The position numbers and the translations under genes were made by a program. Shown here in pieces: positions 1 through 5,249 of a stretch of 5,861 nucleotides of DNA. Origin of the DNA: Oscillospiraceae bacterium (GTDB lineage: Bacteria; Bacillota_A; Clostridia; Oscillospirales; Oscillospiraceae); assembly GCA_017539885.1 (NCBI GenBank), contig JAFYCC010000032.1, forward strand, positions 1 to 5,861. The letters are read 5' to 3'. How positions within the stretch are numbered: the stretch's first letter is position 1; every line of letters starts with the position of its first letter. The notes below the pieces were generated by a model that saw nothing but the letters and a program-made list of their open reading frames with translations, was not told where the DNA came from and did no database searches.

Positions 1-777
1 AATGATCAGGGAAGATATGCTCATAAACAGGGCCTGCATCCCGGCGGGCAATCCGATTTTCAGGATCTTCAGCAGATCCCGCAGCGGCAGCGCGGTTCCC
101 GTGAGACGAAGCGAGCATCCGTCGCCGAGATGACGCAGCCGCAGGAACAGCAGCGCAGCAAGCAGCCACTGAGAGAACAGAGTCGCCAAGGCCGCGCCGC
201 GCACACCCATGCGCAGTCCGATTACCAGGAGAACATCCAATGCAAGATTCGCAGAGACACTGCCGCAGAAACACAGCAGGGGACCGCGGCTGTCACCCAG
301 GGACCGAAGCACAGAGACGGCAACGTTGTAGAAAAGCTGCGCCAGCAGTCCACAGGCGCAGATGCGCAGATAGACGGCTGCCGGCGCAAGAGTCTCCGAC
401 GGGCAGCGCAGCAGTTTCAGAACCGTATCGGCTGCGGATACTCCTACGGCGGAAAGCAGCAATCCGGCCAGCAGCACAAGACGAAAGACGCTGGTCATCG
501 TTTTTTGCAGCAGGGCCGATTCACCCTTCCCGAACTGCTGCGCAGTAATGACGCTGACGCCGGAAGAAAAACCGATAAAGAAATTGATGAGTACAGAAAG
601 AAACAGCCCGGCAATTCCGCTGGCGGCCAGAGCGTTCTCGCCGCCAAAATGCCCGAGAACAGCGCAGTCTGCCACGTTGTACAGTTCCTGCAGAAGCTGA
701 GTGATCAGAACGGGCAACGCAAACGAGAACAGCGTCCGTCCGATGGGGCCGTTGTCCACATGCACGACACGGGCCAT
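1..777 (-). CDS. MATE family efflux transporter, N-terminal part (C-terminus beyond left edge)
   Basis: This is the N-terminal 259 residues of a multidrug and toxin extrusion (MATE) transporter, a Na+- or H+-coupled antiporter of the inner membrane that exports cationic or other drugs. The frame is open from ATG at 777 to base 1. Visible family motifs are an N-terminal GPIGRTL segment followed by helix 1 (about 16-33), NVAD at 34-37, GDSRGP at 161-166, NLALDVLLV at 177-185, GVRGAALAT at 191-199, and KIGLPAGMQ at 240-248, which begins the second half of the fold. At least six hydrophobic helices are present. MATE proteins are usually about 440-460 residues, so roughly 190 are outside the window. 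The start is supported by GGAGGG seven bases upstream. The gene is divergent from a LysR-type regulator, the usual arrangement for a pump and its local regulator. The substrate cannot be predicted. Confidence 0.93.
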   Translation of the reverse strand, partial: MARVVHVDNGPIGRTLFSFALPVLITQLLQELYNVADCAVLGHFGGENALAASGIAGLFLSVLINFFIGFSSGVSVITAQQFGKGESALLQKTMTSVFRLVLLAGLLLSAVGVSAADTVLKLLRCPSETLAPAAVYLRICACGLLAQLFYNVAVSVLRSLGDSRGPLLCFCGSVSANLALDVLLVIGLRMGVRGAALATLFSQWLLAALLFLRLRHLGDGCSLRLTGTALPLRDLLKILKIGLPAGMQALFMSISSLII

Positions 778-783
778 TATGTT

Positions 784-789
784 CCCTCC
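784..789 (-). promoter_or_regulatory. Ribosome binding site of the MATE gene
   Basis: Read on the minus strand, GGAGGG lies six bases before the ATG at 777. It is a strong Shine-Dalgarno match and fixes the MATE start. Confidence 0.75.
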
Positions 790-809
790 AGAGCTCGAAA
801 TTCACTTTC

Positions 810-815
810 ATTATA
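810..815 (-). promoter_or_regulatory. Putative -10 box of the MATE promoter
   Basis: The minus strand reads a perfect TATAAT at 815-810, about 33 bases before the MATE start codon. The hexamers 16 to 18 bases upstream (AGAAGG, TAGAAG, ATAGAA) match the -35 consensus poorly, and no TGn extension is present. A good -10 without a good -35 is typical of a promoter that depends on an activator, here plausibly the divergent LysR protein. Its end overlaps the LysR-type dyad at 813-831. Confidence 0.5.
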
Positions 816-831
816 TCGCTGCGGCCGATAT
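813..831. promoter_or_regulatory. Candidate LysR-type operator (ATATCG-N7-CGATAT)
   Basis: A perfect 6-bp dyad, ATATCG at 813-818 and CGATAT at 826-831, is separated by seven bases. It contains the T-N11-A signature of LysR-type operators (T816 to A828). It sits in the divergent gap between a LysR gene and its likely target, and overlaps the -10 and spacer of the MATE promoter. A further GATAT half-site lies at 859-863, 32 bp (about three helical turns) from the GATAT at 827-831. The assignment to the neighbouring regulator is an inference. Confidence 0.5.
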
Positions 832-883
832 CCTTCTATTGCGCAATTCTTATGTCCTGATATAATGAAATGTTATTTTTCGC

Positions 884-912
884 TTGAGAAACACAGCGCC
901 GCGTGCTATGAT
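884..912 (+). promoter_or_regulatory. Probable promoter of the LysR-type regulator
   Basis: TTGAGA at 884-889 and TATGAT at 907-912 are separated by exactly 17 bp, a near-consensus housekeeping promoter. Transcription would start near 918-920, leaving a leader of only about 13-15 bases before the GTG at 933. An alternative upstream promoter is TTGCGC (839-844), 16 bp, TATAAT (861-866), which would give a leader of about 60 bases. Confidence 0.6.
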
Positions 913-932
913 ACGCACAGGGGGGGACGAAC

Positions 933-1841
933 GTGGAACTGAGGCAGCTGGAATACTTCCTGAAGTGCGCGGAGAAAGGCTCGTTGACACGGGCGGCAGA
1001 AGAACTGTATACGACACAGCCGCATGTGAGTCAGGTCATCCGCGCCCTCGAGAGGGAACTGGGCGTTTCGCTTTTCAGGCGGACCGGAGCGGGGGTCGCC
1101 CTGACCGATGACGGGGAAAGAATCCGCTTTTATGCTGAGAATGCCGTTAAAAATGCTGCGCTGATCGGGGAAACTGCGAGGGATCACAGCGGAGAAAGAC
1201 TGCGGATCGCAGCCAATCCGAGCAGCCGGCTGGCTGTTCTTGCAGGCGAATACATCTGCGCACATATTCAGGAAGGGCTGACGATGCAGTATACGGAATG
1301 CGGTATTGAGCAGATGACAGATCTTCTGCAGCATCGTCAATATGATCTGGGTTTCATCTTCATGCCTGAGAACAAGCGCTCCGCGCTGGTACATCTGGCA
1401 GAGCGGAGACACCTGAATTATACCCCGCTGCTGCAAAGCGATCTGGTTGCGCACTGCGGGAAAAAGAGCCCGTTTTATGGACGCAAGGTCATTTCGCCGG
1501 AGGAATTGAACGGCTGCGAGTGTATACAGATGGAGGACGATTTCTTCTCGCTGGAAGATCTTCTGATGGAGCACCCGGCTTTCTACAGCGGAAAATGGAC
1601 ACTGAAAAAGCTGGTACGGACAAACAGCGACCACTTGATGATGGATATGCTGAAGACGACAGCACTGTGCAATCTTGGAAGCTATTGGCTGCGGGACGGC
1701 GGTGAAGATGATCCTCTCTCCCGCGCGGTCGTGGACGGCTTTCAGGGACGGGTTTCGTTCGGCTATCTGCAGATAGATAATCGTCTGCCGAATGAGCCGG
1801 CGCAGAGATTCCTTGCCGTGCTGCAGGAACTGCTGCACTGA
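933..1841 (+). CDS. LysR-type transcriptional regulator
   Basis: This is a complete 302-residue LysR-type regulator, the usual family length. The N-terminal winged helix-turn-helix covers about residues 1-60, with the hallmark run GSLTRAAEELYTTQPHVSQ at 16-34, then the RALERELGVSLFRR recognition/wing region at 37-50 and LTDDGER at 57-63. A linker helix (about 64-85) leads to the periplasmic-binding-protein-like effector domain, about 89-300, beginning LRIAANPSS. The effector is unknown. Such proteins bind as tetramers to T-N11-A dyads, often in the divergent promoter they share with a target, so the MATE pump is the likely target. The GTG start is chosen because MELRQLEYF is the canonical LysR N-terminus and a purine-rich G7 tract lies just upstream. 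Transcription probably ends at the hairpin at 1901-1934. Confidence 0.95.
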   Translation: MELRQLEYFLKCAEKGSLTRAAEELYTTQPHVSQVIRALERELGVSLFRRTGAGVALTDDGERIRFYAENAVKNAALIGETARDHSGERLRIAANPSSRLAVLAGEYICAHIQEGLTMQYTECGIEQMTDLLQHRQYDLGFIFMPENKRSALVHLAERRHLNYTPLLQSDLVAHCGKKSPFYGRKVISPEELNGCECIQMEDDFFSLEDLLMEHPAFYSGKWTLKKLVRTNSDHLMMDMLKTTALCNLGSYWLRDGGEDDPLSRAVVDGFQGRVSFGYLQIDNRLPNEPAQRFLAVLQELLH

Positions 1842-1900
1842 GCGAAGGCCGCGGCACGCCGTTCGCGCCGGAAAGTGCCTGATGATCAAATAAACGAATT

Positions 1901-1934
1901 GCCCGACGTCCGCTTGCGCAATCGGACGTCGGGC
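1901..1934. terminator. Bidirectional hairpin terminator between convergent genes
   Basis: GCCCGACGTCCG (1901-1912) pairs perfectly with CGGACGTCGGGC (1923-1934) around a 10-base loop (1913-1922). The stem is strong and G+C-rich. It lies 59 bases after the LysR stop and nine bases beyond the stop of the convergent ROK gene. Neither side has a pure U tract. The plus-strand continuation is only moderately T-rich (GTTCCTGTTCTATT), while the minus-strand continuation (AATTCGTTTATTTG) is richer. It would therefore end the ROK transcript more convincingly, with LysR termination likely but less certain. Confidence 0.8.
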
Positions 1935-1943
1935 GTTCCTGTT

Positions 1944-2885
1944 CTATTCGATGTCTGTTATGAGCGCTGCGGCACCGATGATGCCGGCGTCATTGCCGAG
2001 CGCGGCTGCGCGAATGGGAGGCAGCAGCGATCTGTCGCGCACGAAGCTGTGTTCGTGCACATATTCGCGAACGTGGCCGAAAAGCGCTTCTCCTGCGTTC
2101 GCTATGCCGCCGCCGATCAGAACGATCTCCGGGAACAGTACGTTGATCAGGCTGACAAGACCCATGCCGACGTATTCGGCGTACTTTTCCGTAACGCTTC
2201 TTGCGGTGGGGTCTCCAGAAGCGGCAGCCGCATAGACCGTGCTGCCGCTGAGCGTGCCGCAGCGGTGAAGCGCGGAGTCGGGGCATACGGACGCGGCACG
2301 CGCCGCCTGCCGTACGAGCGCGGTAGCGCTTGCGTACGCCTCCCAGCAGCCGAACTCTCCGCAGCTGCACTTTTCACCGTCTGCCGCGATGCGGATATGC
2401 CCGAACTCTCCGCCGAGACCGTTGTGGCCGGCGCAGAGCTTCCCGCGCAGAACAAAACCGCCGCCGACGCCGGTGCCGAGCGTCAGAACCAGCGCGCTTT
2501 CACAGCCTTTGGCGGCGCCCGCAACAGCCTCGCCGAGTGCGGCACAGTTGCCGTCGTTGGCGATACGCACGGGCATATCCAGTTTCTTCTGCAAAGCATC
2601 AGCCGCTGAGAAGTCGTTCCAGCCTAGATTGTGGGCGTACCGCACGACGCCGCGCCCCGTGTCGCAGATACCCGGCGTTCCCATCCCGGCTCCTATGCAG
2701 GATGAGCGCTGTATGCCTGCGGCAGCCAATGTCTCCTGGGCGCACGCGGCGATTGCTTCCGGGATCGTGCGCCGCGTCTCCGCTTTCGGCGTAGCGGCGG
2801 CAGTACGTGCGAGTATCCTGTGTGCGTCGTCCACAACGCCGACAGTAATGCTCGAGCCGCCGAGGTCGATTCCAAGTCTGAACAT
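1944..2885 (-). CDS. ROK family sugar kinase, probably glucokinase
   Basis: This is a complete 313-residue ROK (repressor, ORF, kinase) protein that phosphorylates a sugar with ATP in the cytoplasm. The phosphate loop DLGGSSI is at 7-13 and TPGICD at 70-75. NDGNCAALGE at 110-119 supplies the catalytic Asp111. The adenosine/phosphate motif LTLGTGVGGG is at 134-143. GEFGHI at 159-164 gives sugar-binding Glu160 and His163, and CSCGEFGCWE at 173-182 is the family CxCGxxGCxE motif. Expected zinc ligands are His163, Cys173, Cys175 and Cys180; Glu182 should contact the sugar. There is no N-terminal helix-turn-helix, so it is a kinase rather than a ROK repressor. Length and motifs fit bacterial ROK glucokinases, but fructokinase, N-acetylglucosamine or N-acetylmannosamine kinase cannot be excluded. 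It is transcribed alone, away from the fumarate reductase operon. Confidence 0.93.
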   Translation of the reverse strand: MFRLGIDLGGSSITVGVVDDAHRILARTAAATPKAETRRTIPEAIAACAQETLAAAGIQRSSCIGAGMGTPGICDTGRGVVRYAHNLGWNDFSAADALQKKLDMPVRIANDGNCAALGEAVAGAAKGCESALVLTLGTGVGGGFVLRGKLCAGHNGLGGEFGHIRIAADGEKCSCGEFGCWEAYASATALVRQAARAASVCPDSALHRCGTLSGSTVYAAAASGDPTARSVTEKYAEYVGMGLVSLINVLFPEIVLIGGGIANAGEALFGHVREYVHEHSFVRDRSLLPPIRAAALGNDAGIIGAAALITDIE

Positions 2886-2891
2886 TGCCTG

Positions 2892-2898
2892 ACCTCCT
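2892..2898 (-). promoter_or_regulatory. Ribosome binding site of the ROK kinase gene
   Basis: The minus strand reads AGGAGGT at 2898-2892, six bases before the ATG at 2885. It is a near-perfect Shine-Dalgarno sequence and confirms the chosen start. Confidence 0.85.
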
Positions 2899-2914
2899 AT
2901 GCTCTTCTGAGTGA

Positions 2915-2942
2915 ATTATAACACGTTTCTGCCGGATGGCAA
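2915..2942 (-). promoter_or_regulatory. Promoter of the ROK kinase gene
   Basis: On the minus strand TTGCCA (2942-2937) and a perfect TATAAT (2920-2915) are separated by 16 bp. The start site would fall near 2908, giving a leader of about 20-25 bases that includes the AGGAGGT. Confidence 0.65.
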
Positions 2943-2978
2943 GTTCACGTTGAAACTGCTTGTCGGCTGTTCCTCCTA

Positions 2979-3007
2979 TTGAAACAAAGACCGGTGTTTG
3001 ATATGAT
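2979..3007 (+). promoter_or_regulatory. Promoter of the fumarate reductase operon
   Basis: TTGAAA at 2979-2984 and TATGAT at 3002-3007 have an optimal 17-bp spacer. The start site would be near 3014, about 20 bases before the first ATG. GAGGTGG at 3024-3030 is the ribosome binding site. The heptamer TTGAAAC that includes this -35 box also occurs at 2950-2956, 29 bp upstream. I see no convincing Fnr, Crp or Rex operator. Confidence 0.65.
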
Positions 3008-3034
3008 TAAAAACATGGAAAGCGAGGTGGACTT

Positions 3035-3595
3035 ATGCAACTGAAAAAGGCAAACGCGATCCTGGCTCTGCTCTCGACGCTTCTGCTGCTCGTGCATCTT
3101 GGGTACAGCTGCTTTGAATACCTGACATTTTACTATAACCCGGGTCTGACGAAGCTGCTTGCGATTCCGTTCATGGTTGTGGTCTGCCTTCATGCCGTGT
3201 GCGGGATGGCGATCGTGTTCTTTCTGAAGGACGGCACGAGGATGGACCTTTATCCCAGAGAGAACATGCGTACGATCCTGCAGCGGATCTCAGCGGCGCT
3301 GATCTTTCCGCTTCTGATCCTTCACATCAACACCTTCAGTCTTTTGCAGAAAAGCGCGGCCGCGGGACATACCGCGTTCGTTCTCCTTCTGATGCTGTCC
3401 GGTCCCTTGTTTTTCGCCACGGTGCTGACGCACACGGCGACGTCTGTCTCCCGCGCGCTGATCACGCTCGGCGCTCTGCGCTCGGAAAAGACGCTCAGAG
3501 TTGTCGATCTCATCGTCTATGTGATCTGTGCTGCGGCATTCGCCGCGGTATCCTTTGCCGTCATCAGAGGCCAGATCATAATGTTTATGCACTGA
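3035..3595 (+). CDS. frdC: Fumarate reductase/succinate dehydrogenase cytochrome b subunit (diheme, five-helix type)
   Basis: This 186-residue membrane anchor binds the soluble subunits and exchanges electrons with quinone. Five hydrophobic helices are visible at about 8-30, 41-64, 82-104, 112-133 and 155-177. From memory it aligns well with Bacillus subtilis SdhC: LHAVCGMAIVFFLKD (52-66) with YHAVYGVYIAF, LQRISAA (82-88) with LQRVSG, and ILHI (95-98) with SWHV. The four SdhC haem ligands (His28, 70, 113, 155) correspond to His21, His53, His97 and His133. It should therefore carry two b haems and use menaquinone. The N-terminus is about 15 residues shorter than in SdhC. The ATG follows GAGGTGG by four bases. 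It is the first gene of the operon, and the flavoprotein starts 10 bp after its stop. An sdhC name is equally defensible. Confidence 0.88.
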   Translation: MQLKKANAILALLSTLLLLVHLGYSCFEYLTFYYNPGLTKLLAIPFMVVVCLHAVCGMAIVFFLKDGTRMDLYPRENMRTILQRISAALIFPLLILHINTFSLLQKSAAAGHTAFVLLLMLSGPLFFATVLTHTATSVSRALITLGALRSEKTLRVVDLIVYVICAAAFAAVSFAVIRGQIIMFMH

Positions 3596-3605
3596 GGAAC
3601 GGACG

Positions 3606-5249
3606 ATGAGCAGAAGAGAGGTTTTGATCATCGGCAGCGGCATCGCGGGGATGTCCTGTGCGCTCAGGTGCGCGGAGCACGGCCTGCACGCGACGCTGAT
3701 CTCGCCATTTCCCTCCGAGCGGGCCCAATCCGTGATGGCTGCGGGGGGGATCAACGCGGTCCTTTCCGACTGCGAGCCGGGGGACTCCCTCTCGTGTCAC
3801 GTGGACGACACGCTCAGGGGCGGCTGCATGCTCGGCGGAGAGGAGGCCGTCCGCGGCCTGTGCACAGGCGCGGAGGGGATCATCCGCTGGCTCGAGGGGA
3901 TCGGAACGGTCTTCTCGCTGGATGAGAACGGGCATCCGGCGAGGCGGGCGTTCGGCGGGCAGACATACAAAAGAACATATTACTGCGGCGCGTCGACCGG
4001 CAAACAGATCGTTTCCGCACTGGTGATGGAGGTCCGCCGCTATGAAGCGGAGGGGCTGATCACACGGCGTCTGCGGCTGTGCTTCCATTCGGCGCTGATC
4101 CGAGACGGAATCTGCCGCGGCGCGATTCTGTACGATGAATCCACTCGACGGCTTGAAGCCTTTACTGCCGACGCGACGGTGATGGCGACGGGCGGTCAGA
4201 ACGCGCTGTTCGGCAAGACGACCGGCTCGACACAGTGCGACGGATACGCGGCGGGCAGGCTGTTCCTGCAGGGAGCTGAGCTGAAGAATCTGGAATTCAT
4301 CCAGTACCACCCGACCACCATGGAGACGCCGCAGAAGAGGATGCTGATCTCCGAGGCGGCGCGCGGAGAAGGCGGACGGCTTTTCTATGAGGAAAACGGC
4401 GAGCGCGTCTACTTTCTGGAGAGGAAATTCGGCCCGCGCGGAAACCTCATGACACGGGACGTGATTGCCCGGGAGATGGAGGCGGCGGGGAGAAAGATAC
4501 TCTTGGATATTTCCTTTCTCGGGAGGAAGGTGATCGACGAACGACTCCCGGAGGTGCGTGATCTGTGCCTGAAATACCGCGGGATCGACGTGTGCCGTGA
4601 TCCCATTCCGGTCGAGCCTTCGGTGCATTTCTTCATGGGCGGGCTCGCGGTGCGTCTCAATCATGAAACGAGTATATCCGGCCTGTTCGCGGTGGGCGAG
4701 TGCGCTTCCATGTATCACGGCGCGAACCGTCTAGGCGGAAACTCGCTTCTTGCCGCCATATATGGGGCGAAGACTGCCGCGGATGCGATAGCTGGAAGGA
4801 CTGAGAACCGCCGCCGGGATGCGGATTTCGATGCGGAGCTGCAGCAAGAGAGGGAGCGGTTGGATGCCGCACACAGCGAGGACAGCCCGTTCTCCGTGAC
4901 GGTGTTGCGGGATATGCTGGCGGAGACGATGCGCAGCCGTCTCGGTATCGTCCGGGACGAACGGAATCTCGAAGAAGGGCTTCACGATGTGGATTACTAT
5001 CTCTCCGTAGCCGATCGTATCAGATTCGACAGCAGCGTAATGCCATATTTCAACTACAGCCTTACGGGCATCCTGACCCTGGCGCGCGCGACCCTCAGCT
5101 GCGCGCTCTCTCGCAGGGAAAGCCGGGGAGCTCATTTCAGAAGCGATTACCCGGAGGCAGACGAGGATTTCGGATTCGCCACGCTGATCTCGTATGATGA
5201 AGGAAAATACAGCGTGCGGCTGGATAGAGAGTGTGACTATGAAAGTTAA
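3606..5249 (+). CDS. frdA: Fumarate reductase/succinate dehydrogenase flavoprotein subunit
   Basis: This 547-residue catalytic subunit interconverts fumarate and succinate at FAD on the cytoplasmic face of the complex. The FAD Rossmann motif GSGIAGMSC is at 10-18, AAGGINAV at 45-52, FGGQTYKRTYY at 116-126, MATGGQNALF at 193-202, and the FAD C-terminal motif GLFAVGECASMYHGANRLGG at 359-378. Active-site residues expected from E. coli FrdA (recalled) are present: His235 (HPTT), Glu250, Arg284 (TRDVIARE), His341 (SVHFFMGG) and Arg375 (ANRLGGNS). The Thr before the active-site Glu is Ser249. The C-terminal ESRGAHFRSDYPE (505-517) is typical of FrdA/SdhA. The notable oddity is Gln41 (RAQSV), where Frd/Sdh enzymes carry the histidine covalently bound to FAD (RSHTV or RSHSV). 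L-aspartate oxidase is excluded by the cytochrome and Fe-S neighbours. Its end overlaps the next gene by 11 bp, implying translational coupling. Confidence 0.95.
   Translation: MSRREVLIIGSGIAGMSCALRCAEHGLHATLISPFPSERAQSVMAAGGINAVLSDCEPGDSLSCHVDDTLRGGCMLGGEEAVRGLCTGAEGIIRWLEGIGTVFSLDENGHPARRAFGGQTYKRTYYCGASTGKQIVSALVMEVRRYEAEGLITRRLRLCFHSALIRDGICRGAILYDESTRRLEAFTADATVMATGGQNALFGKTTGSTQCDGYAAGRLFLQGAELKNLEFIQYHPTTMETPQKRMLISEAARGEGGRLFYEENGERVYFLERKFGPRGNLMTRDVIAREMEAAGRKILLDISFLGRKVIDERLPEVRDLCLKYRGIDVCRDPIPVEPSVHFFMGGLAVRLNHETSISGLFAVGECASMYHGANRLGGNSLLAAIYGAKTAADAIAGRTENRRRDADFDAELQQERERLDAAHSEDSPFSVTVLRDMLAETMRSRLGIVRDERNLEEGLHDVDYYLSVADRIRFDSSVMPYFNYSLTGILTLARATLSCALSRRESRGAHFRSDYPEADEDFGFATLISYDEGKYSVRLDRECDYES

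Larger units (their letters stand above)
806..870. repeat. 12-bp inverted repeat carrying divergent TATAAT boxes
   Basis: TTTCATTATATC at 806-817 is the exact reverse complement of GATATAATGAAA at 859-870, with 41 bp between the arms. Each arm carries a TATAAT pointing outward: toward MATE in the left arm, toward the LysR gene in the right arm. The right one has TTGCGC 16 bp upstream (839-844). Between the arms lie the LysR-type dyad and a 10-bp palindrome, ATTGCGCAAT, at 838-847. Confidence 0.6.

Noticed and set aside
130..942. Long plus-strand open frame of 270 codons opposite the MATE gene
   Set aside because: The product is rich in Gln, Arg and Ser with no family resemblance, while the opposite strand encodes an unmistakable MATE protein with a good ribosome binding site.
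906..1889. 327-codon minus-strand frame opposite the LysR gene
   Set aside because: It is an antisense shadow. The plus strand gives a full-length LysR protein with all hallmark motifs.
1875..2609. 244-codon plus-strand frame opposite the ROK kinase
   Set aside because: It runs through the terminator hairpin and across ROK coding sequence. Its composition is low-information, and the minus strand carries every ROK motif.
2998..3011. Possible Fnr/Crp-like box over the operon's -10 (TTGAT-N4-TTAAA)
   Set aside because: Only the left half-site matches TTGAT. The right half matches ATCAA at three of five positions, and the sequence is mostly explained by the -10 hexamer.
3015..3044. Tiny upstream open frame starting at ATG 3015 and overlapping the frdC start
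   Set aside because: It encodes nine residues (MESEVDLCN) in another frame, has no ribosome binding site of its own and probably begins right at the transcript 5' end.
3585..4718. 377-codon minus-strand frame opposite the flavoprotein gene
   Set aside because: It is an antisense shadow, rich in Arg, His and Pro. The plus strand encodes a complete flavoprotein with conserved catalytic residues.
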